Source: Peptacetobacter sp.
Lineage (GTDB): Bacteria > Bacillota > Clostridia > Peptostreptococcales > Peptostreptococcaceae
Length of the DNA stretch: 35,243 bases
Direction: 5' to 3'
Assembly (NCBI RefSeq): GCF_029264495.1
Contig: NZ_JARIBH010000023.1
Span: 1 to 35,243, forward strand
Position numbers and translations under genes: made by a program. Positions 24,398 through 33,663 of this stretch are shown here, in pieces. The stretch's first letter is position 1. The number at the start of each line of letters is the position of its first letter. The notes below the pieces were generated by a model. It was given only the letters and a program-made list of their open reading frames with translations. It ran no database searches and was not told the DNA's origin.

Positions 24398-25972
24398 ATA
24401 TTAGTTTTCGGGCATAAAAACCCAGATACAGATTCAATATGTTCTTCTATAGCATATGCAAACTTAAAAAGATCTTTAGGTCAAGATGCTATTGCTTGTG
24501 CATTAGGAGAAGTTAGAAAGGAAGCAGAATATGCACTTAACTACTTTAAAGTAGATGCACCTAAAGTCATAGATAGTGTAAAAGTTCAGGTTAAAGATTT
24601 ATCTTTTGATAAAGAAAATACTTTAAATCTATCTTCTTCTTTATTAGAAGCCTATAATTTAATGAATGAAAAAGGTGTTGAAACAGTTCCAGTTGCAGAT
24701 GAGGATGGAAAATTTGCTGGATGTGTATCATTAAAGGAAATAGCAAATGAATTATTATATCAGCATTTCAAAACAATAGATACAACTATATCTAATATAT
24801 GTAAAAATCTTGATGGAAAAGTTATCGTTAACTGCTCTGAAAAAATACATGGTAGAGTGTTTACTCTTTCATTTGATATGGAAACAGTTATGGAAACTCT
24901 TGAAGAAGGAGATATCGTTATTGTTGGAAATAGATTTGATGCTATAGAATACGCTATTGATAATAAAGCTGCTTTAATAGTTTTAACTTCTGAAACAGAA
25001 ATATCAGATGAATTAAAGGAAAAAGCTGAAAGAAATAATGTTTCAGTAGTAACAGTTAAAACTAATAACTACAAAACTTCAAATACTATAAATCATTGTG
25101 CTTGTGTTGAATCACTAGTTAGAGAATGTTCTTGTGATATTTGTGAATGTTCTTTTGCTGAAGATCTTAAACTTTGTGATAAAGTCCTTTATCCAGTTGT
25201 AGATAAAGATAAAAAAATTCTTGGGGTTTTATCATCTTCTGATTTAGTTAAATTACCTAAAAAAGATGTTATACTTGTAGATCACAATGAATTTGGTCAA
25301 AGTGCTGATGGTCTTGAATCAGCTAACATACTTGAAATAATTGATCATCATAAATTAGGTGGAATATCTACTGATGTTCCTCTTTCAGTTAGATTAATGC
25401 CTGTTGGTTGTAGCTGTACAATAATATATAATATGTATAAAGAAAATAAAGTTGAAGTTCCTTATGAAATAGCTGGTCTTCTTCTTTCAGCAATACTTTC
25501 TGATACATTAATATTTAAATCACCAACAACTACTGAATTAGATAAACAAGCTTGTATAGAATTAGCTGAAATAGCAAAAGTTGATATGGAAAAATATGGA
25601 ATGGATATGTTTAAATATGGTACTTCTCTTGATGAATATTCAATTGAAGAAATAGTAAACATGGACTTTAAAAAATTCGATATGAGTGGAAAAAATGTTG
25701 GTATAGGTCAGGTATTTACTCTTGATATAGATTCAATATTTGCTAAACAAGATCAGTTCCTTGAATACATAAACTCTACTGATTTCGATTTATTAGTTCT
25801 TGCTGTGACTGATATAATAAAAGAAGGTTCTTATTTAATATATAAAGCTCCAGATAATGTTATATCAGAAGCATTTGAAGTTGATGCTAAACAAGGTGTA
25901 TTTGTTGAAGGTTGTGTTTCTAGAAAGAAACAGCTTGTTCCTGGACTTACTAATGCTGTTAAAAATATGTAG
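24392..25972 (+). CDS. ppaC: manganese-dependent inorganic pyrophosphatase with CBS and DRTGG domains
   Basis: 526-residue family II pyrophosphatase hydrolysing PPi to two phosphates. The DHH catalytic domain is split: GHKNPDTDS (H8, D12, D14) at the start, then CBS1 (about 65-125), a DRTGG domain (about 130-225), CBS2 (about 235-290), then VDHNEFGQS (D297, H298) and DHH at 318-320. The DHHA2 domain ends with the substrate motif SRKKQ (510-514). CBS-PPases are regulated by adenine nucleotides binding the CBS pair. Odd here: seven cysteines in residues 236-262 (CAC, CSCDICEC, C262) at the start of CBS2. GGGAG precedes the ATG. Single-gene unit, divergent from adhE. Confidence 0.95.
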   Translation: MSILVFGHKNPDTDSICSSIAYANLKRSLGQDAIACALGEVRKEAEYALNYFKVDAPKVIDSVKVQVKDLSFDKENTLNLSSSLLEAYNLMNEKGVETVPVADEDGKFAGCVSLKEIANELLYQHFKTIDTTISNICKNLDGKVIVNCSEKIHGRVFTLSFDMETVMETLEEGDIVIVGNRFDAIEYAIDNKAALIVLTSETEISDELKEKAERNNVSVVTVKTNNYKTSNTINHCACVESLVRECSCDICECSFAEDLKLCDKVLYPVVDKDKKILGVLSSSDLVKLPKKDVILVDHNEFGQSADGLESANILEIIDHHKLGGISTDVPLSVRLMPVGCSCTIIYNMYKENKVEVPYEIAGLLLSAILSDTLIFKSPTTTELDKQACIELAEIAKVDMEKYGMDMFKYGTSLDEYSIEEIVNMDFKKFDMSGKNVGIGQVFTLDIDSIFAKQDQFLEYINSTDFDLLVLAVTDIIKEGSYLIYKAPDNVISEAFEVDAKQGVFVEGCVSRKKQLVPGLTNAVKNM

Positions 25973-25982
25973 TTAATTATAA

Positions 25983-26033
25983 ATTAAAATAAAAAAGAAG
26001 GCTTTTGTCTTCTTTTTTATTTTAATTTTTTTA
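25983..26033 (+). terminator. terminator of ppaC
   Basis: A perfect 18-bp stem (25983-26000 with 26009-26026), an eight-base loop and a T-run. It lies ten bases after the ppaC stop. Confidence 0.92.
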
Positions 26034-26039
26034 AACTTG

Positions 26040-26088
26040 AAAACAAAAAATGTCCCGATCCAAATCATCGGGACATTTTTTGTTTTTA
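26040..26088. terminator. second, bidirectional hairpin with a GC-rich core
   Basis: A perfect 21-bp stem (26040-26060 with 26068-26088) with TGTCCCGAT core and a seven-base loop, flanked by A-run and T-run. It can terminate in either direction. No gene ends between it and the ppaC terminator just seven bases before it. Confidence 0.85.
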
Positions 26089-26270
26089 GCTTTTTGTTTT
26101 TAGTCTTTATATTTTCAATACATTTCGTACCATATTATTTTACCATTAATTACCACTATATTTCAATAATTTTATTTTAAAGTTGGTATTTATATTGAAT
26201 AATTTTTAAATTTATATTATATCTCCATTTTATAAACTATCTATTTGTTAATTTAGTAAATGAACTTCAT
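26089..26270. other. AT-rich spacer between terminators
   Basis: About 180 bp bounded by two strong terminators, with no ORF, no promoter that I trust and no stable fold seen by eye. Confidence 0.5.
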
Positions 26271-26310
26271 AAAAAAACTCTTTCTATTTTTATATAGAAA
26301 GAGTTTTTTT
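26271..26310. terminator. terminator of the cyclophilin gene
   Basis: A perfect 17-bp stem (26271-26287 with 26294-26310), a six-base loop and A/T runs on both flanks. It lies 11 bases beyond the cyclophilin stop on the minus strand. Confidence 0.92.
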
Positions 26311-26321
26311 CATTTATTAAA

Positions 26322-26852
26322 TTAAAATTTTTCTACTTCTGGATAATCTTTGCCTAATGTATCAACTGTAACAGATTTCATAGTCTGTGGAGTTTTTGGT
26401 TTATCTCCCCATCCTGTCTGAGTTGTAGCTATTTCATCTACAACATCCATTCCTTCTATAACTCTACCAAATGAAGCATACTGTCCATCAAGATGTGGTG
26501 AATTTTTATGCATTATAAAGAACTGAGATCCTGCTGAATTTGGATCCATTGTTCTAGCCATTGATAAAACTCCTCTTTCATGTTTTAAATTATTAGTGAA
26601 TCCATTTCCTGTAAATTCACCTTTTATAGAATATCCTGGTCCACCCATACCTGTTCCATCTGGGCAACCCCCTTGTATCATAAAGCCTTCTATAACTCTG
26701 TGGAATCCCACTCCATTATAAAATCCTTTATTTATTAAGTTTATAAAGTTATTCACTGTATTTGGAGCTATATGTGGATAAAGTTCTGCTTTTATTATCC
26801 CTCCATTTTCCATTTCTATTGTAACTATTGGATTATTCATTTCTATAGCCAT
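26322..26852 (-). CDS. cyclophilin-type peptidyl-prolyl cis-trans isomerase
   Basis: 176-residue single-domain cytosolic cyclophilin (PpiB-like) that speeds proline isomerisation in folding. The active-site signature FHRVIEGFMIQGG is near 50-62, followed by SMARTMDPNSAGSQFFI and LDGQYASFGRVIEG. No signal peptide or lipoprotein box, so it is cytosolic. GTGAGG lies before the ATG. It follows the patatin gene on the same strand with an 84-bp gap. Confidence 0.94.
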   Translation of the reverse strand: MAIEMNNPIVTIEMENGGIIKAELYPHIAPNTVNNFINLINKGFYNGVGFHRVIEGFMIQGGCPDGTGMGGPGYSIKGEFTGNGFTNNLKHERGVLSMARTMDPNSAGSQFFIMHKNSPHLDGQYASFGRVIEGMDVVDEIATTQTGWGDKPKTPQTMKSVTVDTLGKDYPEVEKF

Positions 26853-26936
26853 TTTAAAATCCTCACTTTCATTTTATTATTAATTCTATAATATTATATC
26901 AAAATATTTAGATAGAATATATAAATTTTACTTAGA

Positions 26937-27698
26937 TTAAATTTGATTTAATAATTCTTTTCCTATCTCATAACCTTCTTCAAATATTTTTCTACAAAAA
27001 TCTCCATCCATATTTAATGTAGCATTTGGATCAAACTTATATTTAGGTCTAGCTACAATAAATTTTTCTTTTCCAAGTTTTTCGATAGCTTCTTCTGGTA
27101 ATTCATAATTATCCTTAGTTGATATTACTACTATTTTGTCTATATCTTCATCTAGTAGTGGACTAAGTAGTAAACTTCTAACTATACCTCCATCTAAGCA
27201 GAATCCATCATATATTCCATCTTTTAATCCTTCTGCAAACCGTTCTCTAAAACTAATATTTTTATTTGGATCACAAGGCAGTAATGAACTATATTTGATA
27301 AATTCCATACATTCTTTAGTATTGTATTTAGATGTATCCACTACTTTTTCTTCAGATTCATGTCCTTTAACTTCTACATAATTTACATAAAGAGGAATTT
27401 CTTTTCTTTTTCCTTCTTCTATTTCTTTCAATACTGTCATTAATACTTCATTATCTATTGTATTATTTACTATTTTTAATTCACTGCCTAATTTCCATAA
27501 AAAATCTTCAGTGTTATTCCATACATATGATAACTTCTCTATATTTCCTGTAGTTACAAAATATCCATTTATAGCTCCAATTGAAGTCCCTGCAACTGCT
27601 GAATATTCTTTTATTCCATTGTCATAAAGAGCTTTTATAACTCCTGCTTCATAAGCACCTTTAGCTCCTCCACCTTCTATACATAAAGCTACCTTCAT
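26937..27698 (-). CDS. patatin-like phospholipase/acyl hydrolase
   Basis: 253-residue serine hydrolase of the patatin/RssA type. Oxyanion-hole motif GGGAKG at 9-14, nucleophile S39 in GTSIG (37-41), and catalytic D169 in DGG (169-171) make a complete Ser-Asp dyad. Short and without signal peptide or membrane segment, so it acts in the cytosol, probably on phospholipids or lysophospholipids. The Shine-Dalgarno is weak (AAAGCGAGAT). It lies 67 bp after the aminopeptidase gene. Confidence 0.9.
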   Translation of the reverse strand: MKVALCIEGGGAKGAYEAGVIKALYDNGIKEYSAVAGTSIGAINGYFVTTGNIEKLSYVWNNTEDFLWKLGSELKIVNNTIDNEVLMTVLKEIEEGKRKEIPLYVNYVEVKGHESEEKVVDTSKYNTKECMEFIKYSSLLPCDPNKNISFRERFAEGLKDGIYDGFCLDGGIVRSLLLSPLLDEDIDKIVVISTKDNYELPEEAIEKLGKEKFIVARPKYKFDPNATLNMDGDFCRKIFEEGYEIGKELLNQI

Positions 27699-27765
27699 AT
27701 AAACATCTCGCTTTCATTTTTATTTTAGTATAAAATAATTTATTTTCTTTATAAAGTATTATACA

Positions 27766-29058
27766 TTATATTTCAAAAAATTTCACAAAAGTTTTGTATG
27801 TATTATAAAAATCTTCACAACATCCAAGTTCTCTTATTGAATGCATTGAAAGTATTGGCGCTCCTATATCAACAGATGGTATATCTATATGAGTAGATGA
27901 TATAGGACCTATTGTACTTCCACCTCTTTCATCAGATTTATTTACAAATTCTTGATAAGAAACTTCACATTTTCTACAAATTTCTTTATAAACAGATATA
28001 GAATATGCATCACTAGTATATGCTTGTCCTGCATGAATTTTTATAACAGGACCTTTACCCATAACAGGTCTATTTGTAGGGTCTGCCATACTATTTAAGT
28101 TTGGATGTACAGCATGTGCTAAATCAGATGATATTATAAATGAGTTTTCTAATGCTTTAAAGAAGTCTTCTCTATCTTTATTTAATGATATGCATATTCT
28201 CTCTAATATATTTAATAACATATTTGAATCAGCACCTTGTTTTGTAGAACTTCCTACTTCTTCATTATCAAATCCTACTGCTATACTTATTCCTGTATTT
28301 GAATTTGAATTTAGTAAGGCTTCTATCGATGAATAATACATAGATAAGTTATCCAATCTTCCTGTAGATATAAACTCTTCATTTTGTCCTGTAAAACAAC
28401 CTTTTTCATATTCATATAAGAATATATCAAAATCTATAATATCTTTTATATCTACATTCAGTTCTTCTGAAATTAAATTTATCATATAATTATCTTTTTC
28501 TAATTGCTCATTTAAAAGTCCTACTAGTGGAAGCATATCTCTTTGTTTATTATATTTATATCCATCATTTATACTTCTATTCATATGTATTGCTAAATTC
28601 GGTATTATACATACTGGTTTATTTATATTTATTATCTTTTCTATTGGATTAAATGGATTTTTTCCTTTTAAAAATACTCTTCCTGCCATAGATAATGGTC
28701 TATCAAACCAAGTACTTAGAATCATACCACCATATCCCTCTGTATTTAATTTTAAATATGATCCACAACTTTCCATTTCTGCATTTGGTTTTATTCTAAA
28801 GCAAGGAGAATCTGTATGTGATCCTATTACTCTAAATCCTTCATTTTCTACCATTGTAGAGTTGATTTTAAAAGCTATAAGAGCTGATGAATTTTTAGTA
28901 GTGTAGTATTTTTTACCTTTTTCTAATTTCCAAGTCGATTTTGGATTTAATTTTTCAAATCCATTTTCTAAAAGTATCTTCTCAGATGTAGATACTGCAT
29001 TGAATTGTGTTGGACTTTCATATATAAAATCTAACATTTTTTTTGCAAAATTTTTCAT
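27766..29058 (-). CDS. M18-family aminopeptidase
   Basis: 430-residue zinc aminopeptidase of family M18 (aspartyl aminopeptidase type, bacterial ApeB). Metal-site motifs are GSHTDSPCFRIKP near 78, FDNEEVGSSTKQGADS near 260 and SDLAHAVHPN near 312, with HIDIPSVDIGAPILSMHSIRE near 395. It removes N-terminal, often acidic, residues from peptides in the cytosol. AAAAGGAG lies six bases before the ATG. It starts 20 bases after the pcrA stop, so the two are cotranscribed. Confidence 0.93.
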   Translation of the reverse strand: MKNFAKKMLDFIYESPTQFNAVSTSEKILLENGFEKLNPKSTWKLEKGKKYYTTKNSSALIAFKINSTMVENEGFRVIGSHTDSPCFRIKPNAEMESCGSYLKLNTEGYGGMILSTWFDRPLSMAGRVFLKGKNPFNPIEKIININKPVCIIPNLAIHMNRSINDGYKYNKQRDMLPLVGLLNEQLEKDNYMINLISEELNVDIKDIIDFDIFLYEYEKGCFTGQNEEFISTGRLDNLSMYYSSIEALLNSNSNTGISIAVGFDNEEVGSSTKQGADSNMLLNILERICISLNKDREDFFKALENSFIISSDLAHAVHPNLNSMADPTNRPVMGKGPVIKIHAGQAYTSDAYSISVYKEICRKCEVSYQEFVNKSDERGGSTIGPISSTHIDIPSVDIGAPILSMHSIRELGCCEDFYNTYKTFVKFFEI

Positions 29059-29078
29059 ATACTTACTCCTTTTTAATA

Positions 29079-31343
29079 TTATTTTACTAAATCTAATGTA
29101 GTGTATTCTTTATTTATTTTTTTTATTCCTTGTTTTTCAAATGCTATTGTTATATCACTTCCTGCTGCTGCAACAACTGTTCCTACTCCAAATTTTGGAT
29201 GATATACTTTTGAACCAAGTTTTATATCTTCTGGTTCAGCAATAGTATTTTCATTTTTATTAGTTGCATTTACTTTTTTTGCAATATCTTCTCTATTCAT
29301 ATTACTCATATATTTTTTTGTGTATTTATCTAAGATATTATAACTACTTTTTGTATATGTAAGTTCTCTTTTTCCTACATACAACTTTTCTATACATTCA
29401 TCTGGCAGTTCTTCTATAAATCTAGATTGTATAGCGTGATTTGTTTTTCCGTAAAGAGTTCTTCTTTCAGTCATTGTAAGGAATAATTCTTCTCTTGCCC
29501 TAGTTATTCCAACATAACAAAGTCTTCTTTCTTCTTCTATATCAGAATCTTTCATAGATTTTATAGCTCTTGATATAGGGAATAGCCCTTCTTCCATTCC
29601 AGTTAAAAATACAACTGGAAATTCCAAACCTTTAGATGTATGCATAGTCATAAGTGATACTCTATTTGGTTCTTCATCATCAGTAGTTTCAGATGTTAAT
29701 GTTACACAAGTTAAAAATGTTTCTAAATCCTTTTCTTCAAAATTCTCATCTGTGCTATTTTCAAATTCAAGTGCTATAGATATGAATTCATTTAAATTAT
29801 CAAGTCTATCTTGTGCTTCTTCTGATTTTCCATTCATGCTGTTTTTATGTTTTTTAACTTCTTCTTCTAATTCATATACATATCCTGTTGTATCTAATAC
29901 TTTTTCTATTAATTTACTGACTGGATAAACATCTTTTATTGCTCTAAGAGTACCTATTAAATCGACAAATCCATTTATTTCTTTCTTTGCTTTTGTAGAA
30001 ATTTCTGAGTTAGAGTCTATGTCTATAAGAATAGAATATATGCTTTCTTGTTTTAAACTCGCTCTATCTTCTACTTTTTCTATTGTTCTAAGACCTATTC
30101 CTCTTCTCGGTACATTTATTATTCTTTTTAAAGATATATCATCTTGTGGATTTGCAATTACTCTAAGGTATGCTATTAAATCTTTTATTTCTTTTCTTTC
30201 ATAGAATTTTGTTCCTCCATATATATTGTATGGAATTCCTACTCTATTAAGTGCATCCTCTATTGCTCTAGCTTGTGCATTTGCTCTATAAAGAACTGCA
30301 AAATCACTATATTTTCTTCCTTCATTTTTTACTTTTTTCTCTATTGTATCAGATATAAATCTTCCTTCTTCTAACTCATTTTCTGATAGTTCTATTTTTA
30401 TTTTCTCTCCGTCTGTTTTTTCACTCCATAATTTTTTTCTTTTTCTTTCTATATTATTAGAAATCACATTATTAGCTGCATCTAATATTACTTGAGTTGA
30501 TCTATAATTTTGTTCAAGCTTAACTACAAAAACATCTTCGTAGTCTTTTTCAAACTCTAATATGTTTCTTATATCAGCACCTCTCCAACCATATATACTT
30601 TGGTCATCATCTCCAACAACACATATATTCTTATGTCCCATAGCTAACTGTTTTATAAATTCATATTGAGCCATACTAGTATCTTGATACTCATCAACCA
30701 TTATGTATTTAAATCTACTTCTATAGTAATCTAGTACTTCTGGATTTTTTTTAAACAATTCTACTGTCTTAATTATTAAATCATCAAAATCTAATGCACT
30801 ATTTCTTTTTAATCTATCTTGATATATAGAGTATATATCTGCTATTTTAGACATCCTTGGATCTCCTGCACACTCATCTTTATATTGTTTAGGAGTTTTT
30901 AATTTGTCTTTTGCTCCAGATATATAGCTTATTACTGTTCTAGGATCATAAACTTTATCATTTAAATTTAATTCTTTTAAACAGTCCTTAATAAGTGTTA
31001 TCTGATCTGCAGAATCATATATTACAAAACTTCTATTGTATCCTATTTTATTTATATCTTTTCTAAGAATTCTTACGCAACAAGAATGGAATGTACTAAT
31101 CCACATATCTTTTGTATCTGATTCAACTGTTTCTTCAACCCTCTCTCTCATTTCATTTGCAGCTTTATTTGTAAATGTTATTGCTAATATATTTGCTGGT
31201 TGAACACCTTTATCCACTAAATGTGCAATCCTAGTTGTAAGAACTCTTGTTTTTCCTGAACCTGCCCCTGCAAGTATTAATACAGGACCTTCTGTTTTTT
31301 CAACTGCCCGCCTTTGTGATGGATTTAATGTATCTAAATTCAT
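29079..31343 (-). CDS. pcrA: ATP-dependent DNA helicase PcrA (UvrD/Rep family)
   Basis: 754-residue superfamily 1A 3'-5' helicase for repair and replication restart. Motifs in order: Q motif (LNPSQRRAVE), Walker A AGAGSGKTR near 26-34, AITFTNKAANEMRERV, VDEYQDTS, GDDDQSIYGWRGAD, LEQNYRS, TMHTSKGLEF and VGITRAREEL. The C-terminal 45 residues (IKLGSKVYHPKFGVGTVVAAAGSDITIAF) form the Tudor-like domain through which PcrA binds RNA polymerase. AAAGGAG precedes the ATG. It is first in the pcrA-aminopeptidase pair and possibly the whole set down to the cyclophilin gene. Confidence 0.96.
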   Translation of the reverse strand: MNLDTLNPSQRRAVEKTEGPVLILAGAGSGKTRVLTTRIAHLVDKGVQPANILAITFTNKAANEMRERVEETVESDTKDMWISTFHSCCVRILRKDINKIGYNRSFVIYDSADQITLIKDCLKELNLNDKVYDPRTVISYISGAKDKLKTPKQYKDECAGDPRMSKIADIYSIYQDRLKRNSALDFDDLIIKTVELFKKNPEVLDYYRSRFKYIMVDEYQDTSMAQYEFIKQLAMGHKNICVVGDDDQSIYGWRGADIRNILEFEKDYEDVFVVKLEQNYRSTQVILDAANNVISNNIERKRKKLWSEKTDGEKIKIELSENELEEGRFISDTIEKKVKNEGRKYSDFAVLYRANAQARAIEDALNRVGIPYNIYGGTKFYERKEIKDLIAYLRVIANPQDDISLKRIINVPRRGIGLRTIEKVEDRASLKQESIYSILIDIDSNSEISTKAKKEINGFVDLIGTLRAIKDVYPVSKLIEKVLDTTGYVYELEEEVKKHKNSMNGKSEEAQDRLDNLNEFISIALEFENSTDENFEEKDLETFLTCVTLTSETTDDEEPNRVSLMTMHTSKGLEFPVVFLTGMEEGLFPISRAIKSMKDSDIEEERRLCYVGITRAREELFLTMTERRTLYGKTNHAIQSRFIEELPDECIEKLYVGKRELTYTKSSYNILDKYTKKYMSNMNREDIAKKVNATNKNENTIAEPEDIKLGSKVYHPKFGVGTVVAAAGSDITIAFEKQGIKKINKEYTTLDLVK

Positions 31344-31429
31344 AAATTATTTTCTCCTTTTAGTTTTTTATACTATATATTTTAAGACATTATAAGATAA
31401 TTTACAATCTAAGTGAAAATCTTGTTTTT

Positions 31430-31495
31430 AAAATAAAAAATAGCCTTAAAATTATATATTCGCTATTATATAATTAAAAAGCTATTTTTTATTTT
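31430..31495. terminator. bidirectional terminator after cbiO
   Basis: An outer stem of 15 bp (31430-31444 with 31481-31495) and an inner A/T stem (AATTATATA/TATATAATT). The minus-strand side ends in a T-rich run, closing the cbi operon 12 bases after the cbiO stop. Confidence 0.88.
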
Positions 31496-31507
31496 AATTT
31501 ATAATTA

Positions 31508-32305
31508 TTAATATTGAGCAAATTTTTTTCTAACCTCTTCCAAACTTGTTCCATCATTTTTAATTTCTTTGTATATTTTTACTATCCATGGTATTTTTAA
31601 TCCAGCTGATTTTATTATTTCTTCATTCAAAAATACTGTATTTGGATGTCCTTCTTCAATTATTTCTCCTTTATTCATAATATATACATAGTCACAAATT
31701 TCATATATTAGATCCATATCATGACTTGATATTATAACATTTGTCCCTCTTTCTTTCATACCTTTAATAATATTGACAACTGCATCTGTACTTCTTGGAT
31801 CAAGACCTGATGTTGGTTCATCTAAAAGAACTGTTTCATTTTTCATAGCTATCACAGATGCTATTGCAACTCTCTTTTTTTGTCCGTAACTTAAAAATTG
31901 TACTGGCTTATTTATAAACTCTATTCCATTTACAGCTTCTAAAGATTTTTCCACTCTGTTTTTTATTTCTTTTTCATCTAATCCTATATTTCTCATAGTA
32001 AATGCTATATCATCGTAAACTTTTGAATAAAATATTTGCTTTTCTGGATCTTGAAATACTATGCCAACTTTTTTTCTTAAATTATACAAACTTTTCTTTT
32101 TATAATTTATTTTTTCTTCATTATATTTTATTTCTCCAGAACAAGGTTTTAGTATCCCTGTTAAATTCATAAATAGAGTCGATTTACCACAACCATTTTC
32201 TCCTATTATTCCTATTATATTTCCTTTTGTAAAATCCATATTTATATTATGTAGTGCATATTTATTTTTTTCATATTTAAATGATAGATTCTCTATTTTA
32301 TACAT
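31508..32305 (-). CDS. cbiO: cobalt ECF transporter ATP-binding protein
   Basis: 265-residue ABC ATPase powering the energy-coupling-factor cobalt importer. Walker A GENGCGKST near 35-43, Q-loop FQDPEKQIF, signature LSYGQKKRVAIA, Walker B VLLDEPTSGLD and switch histidine in SSHDMDL are all intact. The frame is open 15 codons further, but the ATG at 32303-32305 lies directly behind AAAGGAG and matches the family N-terminus (MYKIENLSFKY). It follows cbiQ by about 100 bp. Confidence 0.94.
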   Translation of the reverse strand: MYKIENLSFKYEKNKYALHNINMDFTKGNIIGIIGENGCGKSTLFMNLTGILKPCSGEIKYNEEKINYKKKSLYNLRKKVGIVFQDPEKQIFYSKVYDDIAFTMRNIGLDEKEIKNRVEKSLEAVNGIEFINKPVQFLSYGQKKRVAIASVIAMKNETVLLDEPTSGLDPRSTDAVVNIIKGMKERGTNVIISSHDMDLIYEICDYVYIMNKGEIIEEGHPNTVFLNEEIIKSAGLKIPWIVKIYKEIKNDGTSLEEVRKKFAQY

Positions 32306-32409
32306 TTTTTCTCCTTTTATACAATAGCTATATTTAAAATAATTTTTCATTTATATATTTTATAGTATTATTCTATTTTTATTATTTTTTTATATAATTA
32401 TTATCTTTG

Positions 32410-33090
32410 TTATATATAGAATTTCCCATTAAATAACTTCATATCCAATGATATAGACATATCTTCATACCTTTTTATCATTCTTTTATAAAGCATATTT
32501 ATAAGTAATCCTAAAGAATTATATGAATTTCTAATTCCCATATATCCAAGTCTTATTTCTTGAGATTTATGAATTTCAGATACTTCTTCTAAAAAAATAA
32601 ATATAAATCTGTATATCAACATAGATATCTCTATTATATTATCTGGTATATGTAATTTTTTTAATACTAATATAAGTTGATTAAATGGTGTTGTAAGTAT
32701 TAAAAAATACACACTACTTAAACATGCTAATGATCTAGAAAAAATTTTTATAGAACTTAGTACACCTGTTTTGGATATTCCAATGTAAATATTTGTAAAT
32801 GTGATATATTTAATCATATCATTTGTATCTGTGGATATATTTACAATTATAGCTATTATACTCATAACCATAAATATAAATGGTATAGAAATCAACTTTA
32901 AATATTCACTTATACACATTTTAGATGTTAATAATATTATCAATGACATCAATATTATTATTGTTATCTCAAAACTTATATTTTCTATTATCATTGAAAG
33001 TATTAGAAGTAATATAGAAAATGTTGTTTTTAAATAAGGATTTTTTTCTGATAATGAATTTGTATATGCATATTTATCTATTATTAACAT
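32410..33090 (-). CDS. cbiQ: cobalt ECF transporter T component
   Basis: 226-residue membrane protein with four to five hydrophobic segments (about 24-55, 65-87, 115-135 and 150-165). The cytoplasmic coupling region HKSQEIRLGYMGIR near 175-188 corresponds to the conserved arginine-containing coupling helix of EcfT/CbiQ that docks on CbiO. AAAAGGAG precedes the ATG. It is separated from cbiN by 231 bp holding a hairpin. Confidence 0.9.
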   Translation of the reverse strand: MLIIDKYAYTNSLSEKNPYLKTTFSILLLILSMIIENISFEITIIILMSLIILLTSKMCISEYLKLISIPFIFMVMSIIAIIVNISTDTNDMIKYITFTNIYIGISKTGVLSSIKIFSRSLACLSSVYFLILTTPFNQLILVLKKLHIPDNIIEISMLIYRFIFIFLEEVSEIHKSQEIRLGYMGIRNSYNSLGLLINMLYKRMIKRYEDMSISLDMKLFNGKFYI

Positions 33091-33279
33091 TTTTTCTCCT
33101 TTTGTTATTATAAATTTTGAATATTTATATTTAGATAATTTAATTCATTTGTATTATGATATAAAATTTTTATCATTTTGCTTTAGCTAATATTTCATAA
33201 TAAACATTATACAATATCTATTAAAAGTATATTAGATTTTATCTATTAGATAGTATATTAAACTTTTAGATACATGAAA

Positions 33280-33299
33280 AGCTGCAATTTTTTGCAGCT
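33280..33299 (-). terminator. short hairpin between cbiN and cbiQ
   Basis: AGCTGCAA (33280-33287) pairs with TTGCAGCT (33292-33299), a four-base loop, followed on the minus strand by TTTTC. A weak terminator that could reduce transcription from cbiMN into cbiQO. Confidence 0.5.
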
Positions 33300-33321
33300 C
33301 TTCTATTATTGTAATTAATTT

Positions 33322-33663
33322 TTATTGATTTTCATTATTTTCTGAAGTTAAATCTCTATTTAATTCTTTTTTTATTTCTTCTCTTCCAGATTTTTTACCT
33401 TTTATATTCCCTAGTATGTATCCTATTATACCTGCTCCAAATGCAGCTTGAACTGAGAATAATAAACTTTCTATTTCTCCACTTGGTGGTTCATAAAAAC
33501 TACTAAACCAAGGTTCATATTCTGGTTTTATCTCTGTTATAGCTTCTTCAGCATGACCATCTGCTCCACCATATTCAGCACCAGGATTTATTGCTAATGG
33601 AAGTACAATCAATAATATAGCTATTATTATCAACAATAAATTATTTTTTGTTGTTTTAGACAT
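33322..33663 (-). CDS. cbiN: cobalt transport protein CbiN
   Basis: 113-residue accessory membrane protein of the cobalt ECF importer, with two transmembrane segments (about 8-26 and 62-82) joined by an outer loop rich in acidic residues and one His ([12 protein letters not shown]), then a charged cytoplasmic tail. The frame is open three codons upstream, but the ATG at 33661-33663 has a proper spacing from GGAAGGAG, which lies inside the end of cbiM. The gene overlaps the cbiM stop by eight bases, so translation is coupled. CbiN is needed with CbiM for metal loading. Confidence 0.92.
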   Translation of the reverse strand: MSKTTKNNLLLIIIAILLIVLPLAINPGAEYGGADGHAEEAITEIKPEYEPWFSSFYEPPSGEIESLLFSVQAAFGAGIIGYILGNIKGKKSGREEIKKELNRDLTSENNENQ

